Shown: positions 45,947-55,349 of the stretch, piece after piece
Layout of the letters: the number at the start of each line of letters is the position of its first letter
How positions within the stretch are numbered: position 1 is the stretch's first letter
Source: Bacteroidota bacterium
GTDB lineage: Bacteria; Bacteroidota; Bacteroidia; Bacteroidales; F082
Assembly: GCA_013203805.1 (NCBI GenBank)
Contig: JABMPH010000274.1
Coordinates: 1 to 64,000 of the forward strand
Length of the DNA stretch: 64,000 nt
Direction: 5' to 3'
Notes under the pieces: model-generated
Database searches by the model: none
The model's input: only the letters and a program-made list of their open reading frames with translations
What the model was told of the DNA's origin: nothing
Made by a program: the position numbers and the translations under genes

Positions 45947-48900
45947 ATGAAAATTATTCTTACTTTCTGCCTGGCGATATTAACATCGGCGCTTATTGCA
46001 CAATCTGTTAGTGACACTATTATTATCTCAACTTTTAATTATTCTCAAACTTCTGGCAGTGGTAACCGTGATACTTTAATTGACTTTCCGAATGATCCGG
46101 GCCAATCTTATGAGAAGATTATTATGATGTATAATATGCGATGTAAAGATGGATTAGTATCTATTCCCGGAAATACAAACAGGGGCTGTGGTGAATGGGA
46201 TTACTCATGCAACACATATATAATCGACTCGTCAAGAGTTGATTCGGTACTTAGCTATACCAACTCGCATACAATATCGGCATTTTCAGGTTCATCATTT
46301 GACTATCTTGAAACACCCTTGTACGACTATTATCAATATCGTCAAAAGGAAGTCCAAATAAATAATACCATAAGTGAAACGTTATCAACAGTTGGATCTG
46401 GCAATTTACCCCTATCCCATACATTGGCAACCGATAATAACTCCGGAAAATCACAATACCTTTACTTACAATCTGAATTATCATCAAGTGGAATCATTGC
46501 AGGAGGCTTGGAAGGTATCCTACTAAATGTAATAGGTACCAATGCAAATGCCGACTACTTAAGTGTTAGAATTAAACATACGGACAAAACAAATTTAGAA
46601 GGTAATGATCCTGATAATGATGATTTTACCGAAGTTTATTTTCATGACTACCCATTGGTTAGCGGGTCGAATAGAATTCAATTTCATACTCCATTTATGT
46701 GGAACGGAACCTCAAACATCCTGATAGAATTTTCATTTACAAATAACATAATAAGTAATGCACTTAATATTGAAGGTGAAAACACAGGAATAGTTTCGGG
46801 TATTTATGCTGTTAATGGTTATTGCCTTAATTCTATCAATGGTAAAATTGACATACCAACTGCGCCCTTTTCAAGTATTTCTGAAGAAATAACAATTTCA
46901 TTCTGGTGTTATGGAAACGAGGCTGTTCAACCAATTCATAACAGTATACTTCATGGTGTTGACAATAACAATAACCGACAAATAAACCTCCATTTACCAT
47001 GGGGAAATTCAAGCATATATTTTGATTGCGGAAATGATGGAACAGGTTATGACAGAATCGATAAGGCCGCCACTCCTGATGAGATAAAAGGAAGTTGGAG
47101 TCATTGGGCAATCACAAAGAATGCGACTACCGGCAACATGAAAATTTATCATAATGGCGAATTATGGCATTCAGGTACAGGCAAAACTAGACTTATTGAC
47201 ATTCAGGAATTTATTATCGCAACAAGTGGAACTGCCGACCGCTCATACTATGGTAAATTTGATGAATTTAGAATTTGGGATGTTGAACTTAATCAGGAGA
47301 CCATTCAAAACTGGATGTATAAACCTGTTGTTTCGTCTCATCCAAATTACAGTAACATGGTGGCTTACTACAATATGGATGAAGGTAGCGGAAATACTAT
47401 AGCTGATGTAACTCCCAATGCTGAGGTTGGTACAATATCTGAATTTTTATATTGGATGTACGAGCGTGGCAACAGCCTGAAACGTGGATTTATGGAAACC
47501 AATGAACGACCTAACATTACTTTTGCACAAGGTGAATACACCCTTACAATTACAGATCAAATTGTTACCGATTCTGTATTATTAACACCAAATATTGTTA
47601 GAGAATATGAGATTATTCCTAGATATGGAACTATGTTACACGATAGCATTAATCAAGTTTCTGTTACTGAATTATGGGAAGCTCAATACCAGCATATTTA
47701 TAATCCGGAAGGAGTTGCCATCGATTCAACATTTGCTACAGCAACAGGAACCATTGAAATAACCGAATTAACTTATTATGCCAGATATCCATCTCAAAAT
47801 GAAATAATGTCGTTTGTAACACCTTATGGAATTTATCTTGATCTAGGAATGGATGGAGAAACATGGGGGTTCGATGTAACCGATTATGCACCAATCCTAA
47901 AGGGCCCAAAACGTATGGTAATTAGAAGAGGTGGACAGCGTCAGGAAGATATGGATATTAAATTTCTATTTATTCTTGGAACACCACCACATGATGTGTT
48001 GGATATTAATCAAATATGGAGACCTGACAGTAAGGGCTACCAAAGTATAATCGACAATAGAGCTTTTGAGCCCCGTAATTTCTATTTCAACCCTGATGGT
48101 GATATGTTTAAGCTTCGTTCGGTTATTACGGGTCATGGCCAACAGGGTGAGTTCCAAGGACGATACCATAATTTCAACATTAACGAAGGTGATATTGAAT
48201 ACGAATGGAAAGTTTGGACAGAGTGTGCCGAAAACGCCATTTACCCTCAAGGAGGAACCTGGATTTACGACAGAGCAGGATGGTGTCCGGGTGCCCCAAG
48301 TACTTTATTTGAATACAATATTACTGAGCATGTTACAGCCGGACAAAGTCACATTATCGACTACGGACTCGATTATGCAAGTGGAACATCAAACTACATT
48401 GTAAATAATCAGCTAGTTACTTATGGTGAACCAAATTTTAATTTGGATGCAGCAATTGTAAAAATATTAGAGCCAAATAGTGATGAGGCAAGTGTAAAGC
48501 GGTTTAATCCTGCTTGTTCATATCCTGAAATTGTGATTCAAAACACAGGTTCAACAACAATTACTAAGTTGGAATGTGAATTTTTTGTTGATGGTGGTGA
48601 AACCGAGACTCACACATGGAATGGGTCATTGGATTTCCTTCAGAAAGACACCATTATACTTCCCATTGATGACCTTACTTTTTGGATTAGTGGATCAAAC
48701 ACTTTTACCGTTAACATATTAAATGTAAATGAGCAGGAAGACGATTATGAATATAATAACACATATTCCACATCCTTCGAAGACATTCATGTTTATCAGG
48801 AAGGGAACTCCTATACGGTAAAATTAAAGACCAATAATTTTGGCTACCAAACTTCGTATACACTTAAAAATGGTGCCGGAACACAGTTATATGAACGTCA

Positions 48901-49399
48901 TAACTGTGATGACAATACAATCTATGAAGATGAATTTTACCTATTACCAGGCTGTTATGAATTACGAATTGATGACACTGGAGATAATGGGTTGGAATTT
49001 TGGGCTCAACCAAATCAGGGTGTTGGGTATTTTAAGATATTCAATCCCGCTGGAATTCATCTTTATACATTTGATCCCGACTTTGGTGGATTCGCAAGTT
49101 TTGAGTTTGGAATAGGTAATATTACTGAAATTGATGAAGTTAACAATCCATTTTATTTCAGTGTTTACCCTAATCCTGTTACGGATAAATTAAATATTAA
49201 CATCCAAGGTACCGGGGACGTATTAGTAGTTGCCAAACTTACAAATTCGGTAAGTGCTGTAATTACTACAAAAAAATGGAGTTCTGTTACCAAAGAAACT
49301 GCTACTACAATCGATATGAATAGTTTGCCTGCAGGTGTATATTTTTTAACGATTGAATATGGAAATCATACCAGGACAGAAAAAGTGATTAAGTATTAG
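45947..49399 (+). CDS. Secreted PNGase F-related protein with LamG-like insert and T9SS type A sorting domain
   Basis: The 1150-residue protein starts at ATG 45947, which gives a clean signal peptide (about 1-19, ending ALIAQ). N-terminal PNGase F-like domain: GCGEWDYSCN carries the Asp equivalent to the catalytic Asp of PNGase F. About residues 285-490 are a concanavalin/LamG-like fold (ITISFWCYG, WSHWAITKN, KIYHNGELWHSG, FDEFRIWDVEL). The PNGase F C-terminal domain follows, with GTWIYDRAGWCPGAPS near 770. The last 85 residues are a type A T9SS signal (FSVYPNPVTDKLNI, MNSLPAGVYFLTI, EKVIKY). It is exported through SprA and probably binds or cleaves N-glycans; activity is not certain. Confidence 0.88.
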   Translation: MKIILTFCLAILTSALIAQSVSDTIIISTFNYSQTSGSGNRDTLIDFPNDPGQSYEKIIMMYNMRCKDGLVSIPGNTNRGCGEWDYSCNTYIIDSSRVDSVLSYTNSHTISAFSGSSFDYLETPLYDYYQYRQKEVQINNTISETLSTVGSGNLPLSHTLATDNNSGKSQYLYLQSELSSSGIIAGGLEGILLNVIGTNANADYLSVRIKHTDKTNLEGNDPDNDDFTEVYFHDYPLVSGSNRIQFHTPFMWNGTSNILIEFSFTNNIISNALNIEGENTGIVSGIYAVNGYCLNSINGKIDIPTAPFSSISEEITISFWCYGNEAVQPIHNSILHGVDNNNNRQINLHLPWGNSSIYFDCGNDGTGYDRIDKAATPDEIKGSWSHWAITKNATTGNMKIYHNGELWHSGTGKTRLIDIQEFIIATSGTADRSYYGKFDEFRIWDVELNQETIQNWMYKPVVSSHPNYSNMVAYYNMDEGSGNTIADVTPNAEVGTISEFLYWMYERGNSLKRGFMETNERPNITFAQGEYTLTITDQIVTDSVLLTPNIVREYEIIPRYGTMLHDSINQVSVTELWEAQYQHIYNPEGVAIDSTFATATGTIEITELTYYARYPSQNEIMSFVTPYGIYLDLGMDGETWGFDVTDYAPILKGPKRMVIRRGGQRQEDMDIKFLFILGTPPHDVLDINQIWRPDSKGYQSIIDNRAFEPRNFYFNPDGDMFKLRSVITGHGQQGEFQGRYHNFNINEGDIEYEWKVWTECAENAIYPQGGTWIYDRAGWCPGAPSTLFEYNITEHVTAGQSHIIDYGLDYASGTSNYIVNNQLVTYGEPNFNLDAAIVKILEPNSDEASVKRFNPACSYPEIVIQNTGSTTITKLECEFFVDGGETETHTWNGSLDFLQKDTIILPIDDLTFWISGSNTFTVNILNVNEQEDDYEYNNTYSTSFEDIHVYQEGNSYTVKLKTNNFGYQTSYTLKNGAGTQLYERHNCDDNTIYEDEFYLLPGCYELRIDDTGDNGLEFWAQPNQGVGYFKIFNPAGIHLYTFDPDFGGFASFEFGIGNITEIDEVNNPFYFSVYPNPVTDKLNINIQGTGDVLVVAKLTNSVSAVITTKKWSSVTKETATTIDMNSLPAGVYFLTIEYGNHTRTEKVIKY

Positions 49400-49443
49400 T
49401 TTCTATTATAACCTATATTTGCATGCACGAATTTGCAAATAAC

Positions 49444-50859
49444 ATGGCAATACAAAAGAAAAAATTACTACTAATAAATCCTCTAAACTCTGGTACCAAA
49501 GGACTAATAATACACAAACAAGTAATTTACCCACCTTTGGGTCTTGGCATAATTGCAACCCTAACTCCTGATAATTGGGAAGTGGAATTGCTTGATGAGA
49601 ATTTTGATGAATTTGAATACCGTAAAGCTGATCTGGTAGCATTAACCGCTCTTACATCCAGTGTAACCAGGGCATATGAAATAGCTGCAACATATCGTGA
49701 AAAGGGAATACCCACAGTACTTGGTGGAATTCATGCTTCGATGATGCCTGAAGAGGCGAAAAACCTTGTTGACACAGTTGTTATTGGTGAAGTAGAAAGT
49801 GTTTGGAAAACACTAATTGAGGACTTTGAAAAAGGAGAGCTAAAAAAACAGTATTTGGGCAAATTATTGTCGATGGAAAATGCTATTCGACCCACAAGAA
49901 GTCTGTTCCATAAAGATTACAATTTCGCCAGTGTCCAAACAACTCGTGGTTGCCCAATGAGTTGTGATTTTTGCTCGGTGCATACATTCAATGGAAACTG
50001 TTACAGATTAAGGCCGGTTGAAGAAGTTCTGGATGAGCTTGAAACAATAGAACACAACATGGTTTATTTTGTTGATGATAACCTTATCGGATATGGGAAA
50101 AAATCGCAACAAAGAGCCATTGAATTATTTAAAGGAATTATTGATCGTGGAATAAAGATTGAATGGTTCTGTTCAGCATCCATGAACTTTGCTGATAATG
50201 AAGAAGTATTGGAATATGCATCCAAAAGTGGATGTAGAATGGTTCTTCTTGGAATCGAGTCGGAGCGTATTGACCAGCTACAAGACATGAATAAAAAGCT
50301 TAATGCTAAAATGGGCATCGATAGCTACGACAAGGTTTTCAGCACAATACACAAATATGGCATTGCAGTTATGGGAGCTTTTATTTACGGATTACCAACT
50401 GACACACCAGAGACCATGGCAGCGCGCACCGAATATATCAACAATGCATCAATTGATGCAGTACAGGCAACCATATTAACGCCTCTTCCCGGAACAGGTT
50501 TATTTAATCGTATGATTGAAGACAACAAAATTACTCTCAATAATTACCCCGAAGATTGGCAACATTATCATTTTGGCAAAGTAGTTTTTAAACATGAACT
50601 GATGGATCATGAAACCATTAGTAATGAAATTGCATTAAACTGGGATAAGCTTTATAACGAAAATACACTGAAAAAGAAATTCATCCGAACTCTAAAACAA
50701 ACAAAAAGCCCCATTGCAGGTATCTGGTCCTATGGATCAAATCTTCAATATTATAATCTGGTTTTTGAACATGATGAAAGTAGGCCACATCTTGATTTAG
50801 TCGATATTTTTGGATTAAAGGAAATTGGCGAGAACCCTTTTATCAAGCAACAATTGTAA
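49444..50859 (+). CDS. B12-binding-type radical SAM protein, copy 1
   Basis: The 471-residue protein has an N-terminal cobalamin-binding-like Rossmann domain (KLLLINPLNSG, LGLGIIATLTPDNWEVELLDE, VALTALTSSVTRAYEIA, VLGGIHASMMPEEA). It lacks the DxHxxG base-off motif. The radical SAM core follows, with cluster cysteines 170, 174 and 177 (RGCPMSCDFC), then a C-terminal domain like that of HpnP-type enzymes. ATG at 49444 is used. It is a tandem paralogue of the next gene, which begins one base after its stop. Such enzymes methylate or join unactivated carbons, often in lipids or natural products; the substrate is unknown. Confidence 0.85.
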   Translation: MAIQKKKLLLINPLNSGTKGLIIHKQVIYPPLGLGIIATLTPDNWEVELLDENFDEFEYRKADLVALTALTSSVTRAYEIAATYREKGIPTVLGGIHASMMPEEAKNLVDTVVIGEVESVWKTLIEDFEKGELKKQYLGKLLSMENAIRPTRSLFHKDYNFASVQTTRGCPMSCDFCSVHTFNGNCYRLRPVEEVLDELETIEHNMVYFVDDNLIGYGKKSQQRAIELFKGIIDRGIKIEWFCSASMNFADNEEVLEYASKSGCRMVLLGIESERIDQLQDMNKKLNAKMGIDSYDKVFSTIHKYGIAVMGAFIYGLPTDTPETMAARTEYINNASIDAVQATILTPLPGTGLFNRMIEDNKITLNNYPEDWQHYHFGKVVFKHELMDHETISNEIALNWDKLYNENTLKKKFIRTLKQTKSPIAGIWSYGSNLQYYNLVFEHDESRPHLDLVDIFGLKEIGENPFIKQQL

Positions 50860-50860
50860 T

Positions 50861-52222
50861 ATGTTGGATAAGAAATATAAACTACTGCTCATCAACCCCC
50901 TTAGCACTAAACGATCTGGGTTAATTCTTGATCAGAAATCCATTTATCCACCAATGAGTCTGGCTATTATAGCTGCATTAACACCTGATAACTGGGAGAT
51001 AGAACTACTCGATGAAAATTTTGACAGATTTCAGTATAAAGAAGCTGACTTGGTTGGACTAACGGCTTTAACCTCACAGGTTACACGGGCTTATGAAATT
51101 GCCCAAATCTACAAAAAGAAAAATATCCCGACGGTTATCGGAGGAATTCATGCTTCTGTAATGCCCGAAGAAGCAAAGAAGTTTGCTAATACAGTAGTTA
51201 TTGGTGAGGCTGAAAGTGTTTGGAAAGATGTTATAAATGACTTTGAAAATAACAAGCTCAAGGAAATTTATAATGGAAACCTGCAGCCTATGGTAAACTC
51301 ACCACAACCTCGTATCGACCTTTATAATCCGGGTTATGCATTCGGTAGCGTTCAAACTACACGAGGATGCCCAATGAGTTGTGATTTTTGCTCAGTTCAT
51401 ACTTTTAACGGAAAGCAATACCGTCCGCGCGAAGTAAAAGATGTAGTTGACGAATTTGAAAAAATACCCCAGGACAAAGTCTATTTTGTGGATGATAATT
51501 TTATAGGTTATTCAAAAAAATCAACCGAAAGAGTAAAGGATATATGTAAAGAAATTATCCGGCGGGGCATTAAAAAAGACTGGTTTTGTGCAGCTTCAAT
51601 GAATATTGCCGACCATGACGAAGTATTACAACTGGCAGCCGAAGCAGGGTGCAGAATGATATTTCTGGGTATCGAATCGGAACTTATCGATCAGCTCGAA
51701 TCGGCAAATAAAAAAATGAACATTAAAATAGGTATTGATAATTTTTCTAAAGTTTACGATAAAATCCATAAGTATGGTATTGCCGTACTTGGTGCATTTA
51801 TTTACGGACTTGATACAGATACACCGGAAACTATAGAAAACAGGACAAAATATATTATTGATTCTAACATTGATGCAATGCAGGCAACAATACTCACACC
51901 ATTGCCGGGAACCCCTCTGTTCGACCGCATGTTAGAAGAAGACAGGTTGATTTATAACGATTTCCCAGTAGATTGGTCACGTTACGATTTTGTTGAAGTT
52001 GTTTTTAAACCAAAGCTAATGTCGGCTGGGACCCTTACAAACTCAATTGATAAAGCATGGAAAATGCTTTATGATAATAAAAGGTTAAAAAGGAAATTCA
52101 TTAACGCATTAAAATCAACCAAAAATCCTGTTTCAGCATCGTGGTCTTACAACTCAAACCTTCATTACCACAACCTTGTATTTGAAATGCAAAGTAACAA
52201 GATTGATTTTGATAATAAATAA
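50861..52222 (+). CDS. B12-binding-type radical SAM protein, copy 2
   Basis: The 453-residue paralogue of copy 1 has the same domain order and motifs (LLLINPLST, TPDNWEIELLDENFD, VIGGIHASVMPEEAK, radical SAM RGCPMSCDFCSVHTFNG, and C-terminal TPLPGTPLFDRMLEED). ATG at 50861 follows the upstream stop by one base, which indicates tight co-translation. The high similarity throughout suggests duplication followed by specialisation, perhaps acting at two positions of one substrate or as a heterodimer. Cysteate synthase starts 13 bases downstream. Confidence 0.85.
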   Translation: MLDKKYKLLLINPLSTKRSGLILDQKSIYPPMSLAIIAALTPDNWEIELLDENFDRFQYKEADLVGLTALTSQVTRAYEIAQIYKKKNIPTVIGGIHASVMPEEAKKFANTVVIGEAESVWKDVINDFENNKLKEIYNGNLQPMVNSPQPRIDLYNPGYAFGSVQTTRGCPMSCDFCSVHTFNGKQYRPREVKDVVDEFEKIPQDKVYFVDDNFIGYSKKSTERVKDICKEIIRRGIKKDWFCAASMNIADHDEVLQLAAEAGCRMIFLGIESELIDQLESANKKMNIKIGIDNFSKVYDKIHKYGIAVLGAFIYGLDTDTPETIENRTKYIIDSNIDAMQATILTPLPGTPLFDRMLEEDRLIYNDFPVDWSRYDFVEVVFKPKLMSAGTLTNSIDKAWKMLYDNKRLKRKFINALKSTKNPVSASWSYNSNLHYHNLVFEMQSNKIDFDNK

Positions 52223-52235
52223 AAAGATTTAGATT

Positions 52236-53531
52236 ATGAGCAGTTCATTTTCCAGAACAGAATACAAATTAATGTCGGTTGAAACAGGGGCAATTTTTAA
52301 CGACAAAGGCTGGACTCTCGATGCACCGGGTGAATCCAAACCATCATTAATTAGAGCAATATATAATGATAAGCAACTAATTCAAAAAGATGATTCGTTT
52401 GGAATTTACAAATTTTCGTCCTGGTTACCAATACACAAAACGTTACATGGTTCAAATGCTCCTGTTACTTTTAAAAGCAAAGGTTTAGCTGCTAGTTTGG
52501 GGCTTTCAAATCTATACATTACCTTTAGTGGATATTGGCCCGAACGCGGTATTGAAATGAAAACCTGCTCGTTTAAAGAAACTGAATCATATAGTGTTTG
52601 TGCTCGGATGGACAATAACGAGAAAAAAATACTGGTTGTAGCGTCTGCCGGAAATACTGCCCGCGCATTTGCACAGGTATGCTCCAACAATAAGATAAAT
52701 CTGCTATTAAGTGTTCCGGAGGATAATTTGAATGCCCTTTGGTTTGACGCCCCTCTTAACGACTGTGTTAAACTAATTTCCAGTAAAAGTGGAGGCGATT
52801 ATTTCGATGCAATTCATCTATCAAATATAGTATGCGAGCTTGATAATTATTTTGCAGAAGGTGGAGCTAAAAATGTTGCCCGCAGAGATGGAATGGGAAC
52901 AACAATGTTATCAGCAACTACAAAAATTGGTGAGATACCTGAATACTATTTTCAGGCTATCGGCAGTGGTACCGGTGCAATAGCGGCATGGGAAGCAAAC
53001 CTGCGACTGATTGAAGATGGTAGATTTGGCAATCGAAAGATGAAATTGATGGTTAGCCAGAATTACCCCTTCCACCCAATTTATGATGCATGGAAAGCTG
53101 ATTCAAGATCATTACTTCCATTTGATGATATGGAAGCCCGTAAACAGGTTGAAATAATTGATGCAAAAGTATTATCAAACAGAAAGCCACCCTACTCAAT
53201 TACCGGCGGATTATTTGATGCGATGAAAGATGCCGGTGGTGATGTATTACTTGCAACCAATGAAGAAGCAAGAGAAGCTGCACAGATATTCCTCCAAACC
53301 GAAGGTATTGATATCCATCCTGCCGCAGCAGTGGCAACAGCAACACTAATTGATGCAGTTAAAAACAAAGACGTTGAAACAGATAGTTTGATAATGTTAA
53401 ACATTACCGGTGGTGGTGAAAAGAGATTTGAAAAAGAACACAAGTTACATTATCTGAAACCACAACTTGTATTTGATGTTAACCCTGATGAAGATGAAGT
53501 AAAAGAGCATGTAGGAAAACTAAAATGGTAG
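52236..53531 (+). CDS. Cysteate synthase (threonine-synthase-like PLP enzyme)
   Basis: The 431-residue protein matches the cysteate synthase family. PLP lysine is Lys114 (KTCSFKETES), preceded by FSGYWPERG. ASAGNTARAFA and the phosphate loop GSGTGAIAAWEANLRL are typical of the threonine synthase fold. The methanogen enzyme makes L-cysteate from O-phosphoserine and sulfite for coenzyme M. In Bacteroidota, cysteate is the head-group precursor of capnine and sulfonolipids, which is the more likely role here. It is co-directional with, and 13 bases after, the two radical SAM genes. No capnine-forming acyltransferase is in the window. Confidence 0.82.
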   Translation: MSSSFSRTEYKLMSVETGAIFNDKGWTLDAPGESKPSLIRAIYNDKQLIQKDDSFGIYKFSSWLPIHKTLHGSNAPVTFKSKGLAASLGLSNLYITFSGYWPERGIEMKTCSFKETESYSVCARMDNNEKKILVVASAGNTARAFAQVCSNNKINLLLSVPEDNLNALWFDAPLNDCVKLISSKSGGDYFDAIHLSNIVCELDNYFAEGGAKNVARRDGMGTTMLSATTKIGEIPEYYFQAIGSGTGAIAAWEANLRLIEDGRFGNRKMKLMVSQNYPFHPIYDAWKADSRSLLPFDDMEARKQVEIIDAKVLSNRKPPYSITGGLFDAMKDAGGDVLLATNEEAREAAQIFLQTEGIDIHPAAAVATATLIDAVKNKDVETDSLIMLNITGGGEKRFEKEHKLHYLKPQLVFDVNPDEDEVKEHVGKLKW

Positions 53532-53552
53532 TTGTTTATTGAAAGACTATCA

Positions 53553-54764
53553 CTAAGAAGAACTCTGCTTTTCCTTAAAAAATTGTAGCCAGCTATCGGC
53601 CATAGCCAGTGGCAACAGCAACGACCTTACCGGATGTTTGATTATTTCTTTTGATTTGGGTAATAATGAAATCATCTCAGGCAGCGCACTAAAGGCCAGT
53701 CCTATTGATTGATAAAACTTTCCCATACCTACTTTCATTAAAAATAATTTTACTTTGCTATTTCTTAATTCAACACTAATGGCAGAAAAACCAACAACCA
53801 CAAACAACGCTCTTACCATCATTTCAATTCCGGCGTACATACCTTCCAACTGAAATAGCACAACCTCATCTTTATCATTTTTCCAAAACAATGCCGACAG
53901 GGCAACAATCAATATCAACTGAACCCAAAAAATAGGCTTTCGAAGCCTACGTAAGGCAAAACGATATCGGTATCCAATTACAAAAATATAGGCTGTTACA
54001 AATAAATAGCCATACTTCCCATCACTTACATTTAGCAGAAATAGGCCTAAGGGAATTGCAATAATGTGCACAAAAAGCATTGGAATTGATGTATGTTGAT
54101 TGTCCTCTATTTTAAAAAAATCGTTTTTTGGAATGTGGTTTTCTTTGATGCCAACGCCACTGTATTCTTGACTAATTAAAACTGCTTTTCGTCCGGCATA
54201 ATAACCCAAAGTAGCTGCTATTGTGCCCAGTAATGTATAAAACACAAGTAAAACCGTAAGAACCTGAACAGGTTCAGCCTCATCAATTCTTAATTGTTTT
54301 AATCCAAAATTTATGACGTTAATATAAACTTGTATCAAATCGTAACCATAAAAAACAATCATACTGAATATCTTATAAAACAGAGCACTCGATACACTAA
54401 AAATGCCGGCAATCAGATATCCAATAAAATTGCGTCCCAGTATCAAGATAACAAGTTCAATTAGTATTGCCTCTAACATTATTCCCATCATAGGACCCAG
54501 AATTATTGCTGATGGGGATACCGATTTCATAATTGCAGTAATTAGTCCTGCCCTAATAATTAGCCCCCTTTGAGGCCATAGTTGATAATAACCAATAAGT
54601 AATATTGTGCCAAAAAATGCAAGGGTGGATCCTGCCATGGGCAATCTGGCATTATGTAAAAAGCTACCTATTATTATTTCTAAAGATGCCCATAATCCGC
54701 CAACAACAGCAGCTTTAAGCCACAGGTCGCTTTCTTTATTATTATGTGATTTGGCCGATTCCAT
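53553..54764 (-). CDS. Polytopic membrane protein, ECF-transporter-like (S-like plus T-like halves)
   Basis: The 403-residue protein has about ten predicted helices. The N-terminal half (about 10-190: GGLWASLEIIIGSFLHNARLP, KSVSPSAIILGPMMGIMLEA) looks like an ECF transporter substrate-binding subunit. The C-terminal half (about 230-400, with RYRFALRRLRKP and a helical SIGLAFSALPEMISLLPKSKE) resembles a CbiQ-type T subunit. Residues 205-225 are a hydrophilic linker. The assignment is by pattern only. Its ATG overlaps the stop of the mobA-like gene by one base (TAATG), so the two are translationally coupled. No ECF ATPase gene is adjacent. Confidence 0.5.
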   Translation of the reverse strand: MESAKSHNNKESDLWLKAAVVGGLWASLEIIIGSFLHNARLPMAGSTLAFFGTILLIGYYQLWPQRGLIIRAGLITAIMKSVSPSAIILGPMMGIMLEAILIELVILILGRNFIGYLIAGIFSVSSALFYKIFSMIVFYGYDLIQVYINVINFGLKQLRIDEAEPVQVLTVLLVFYTLLGTIAATLGYYAGRKAVLISQEYSGVGIKENHIPKNDFFKIEDNQHTSIPMLFVHIIAIPLGLFLLNVSDGKYGYLFVTAYIFVIGYRYRFALRRLRKPIFWVQLILIVALSALFWKNDKDEVVLFQLEGMYAGIEMMVRALFVVVGFSAISVELRNSKVKLFLMKVGMGKFYQSIGLAFSALPEMISLLPKSKEIIKHPVRSLLLPLAMADSWLQFFKEKQSSS

Positions 54765-55330
54765 TAAGTAAGATCTTCTGGTGAATTCAGATTCTTAAAC
54801 TGTGAAGATGAGCCAGGTAATTCATCAACACTTATGGCTTTAAAATTAACCTTCGAGAAGAGATTAATAAGCTTGTAATCATTAGATTTAATTGACTCCT
54901 CCAATGTAGGAAGTATATTAGAAGAGTAATACGATGCAAGAGGTTCGTAATAAGAATTTGCATGTTGAGGGACTACAATATCCCAATCCTGCCCAACCAT
55001 CAAAACATGCCTTAATAATGCTGAATTAAGAAATGGAGTGTCGCATGATACAATAAGATTGTGGATAGACTTTGATTGTTTAAGACAACTTAATATTCCA
55101 CCTATTGGACCAATACCATGAAATTCATCTTCGATAATTTGGTAGCCAAATTTTTTATATCCTTCAGGATTATTAGTACTTATCAGAATTGTATCGCAAA
55201 TAGGCAGTAGTATATCTATTGAATACTTAACCAGCTCCTTACTGTTGTAAATACACAATCCCTTATCTTTCCCCATCCGCCGGCTAGCTCCTCCCGCAAG
55301 AATGATTCCGGTAACTGTTTGCTTATTCAT
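54764..55330 (-). CDS. mobA: Molybdenum cofactor guanylyltransferase (MobA) or related NTP transferase
   Basis: The 188-residue protein has the nucleotidyltransferase signature GIILAGGASRRMGKDKGL near the N-terminus, then EDEFHGIGPIGGILSCL and VSCDTPFLNSALL, all conserved in MobA. It would link GMP to molybdopterin to form MGD. It is slightly shorter than E. coli MobA. It is coupled to the ECF-like membrane protein gene and lies 19 bases after the phosphatase gene. Related NTP transferases for other cofactors cannot be excluded. Confidence 0.75.
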   Translation of the reverse strand: MNKQTVTGIILAGGASRRMGKDKGLCIYNSKELVKYSIDILLPICDTILISTNNPEGYKKFGYQIIEDEFHGIGPIGGILSCLKQSKSIHNLIVSCDTPFLNSALLRHVLMVGQDWDIVVPQHANSYYEPLASYYSSNILPTLEESIKSNDYKLINLFSKVNFKAISVDELPGSSSQFKNLNSPEDLT

Positions 55331-55349
55331 AGGAGGAAATCGATAATAA

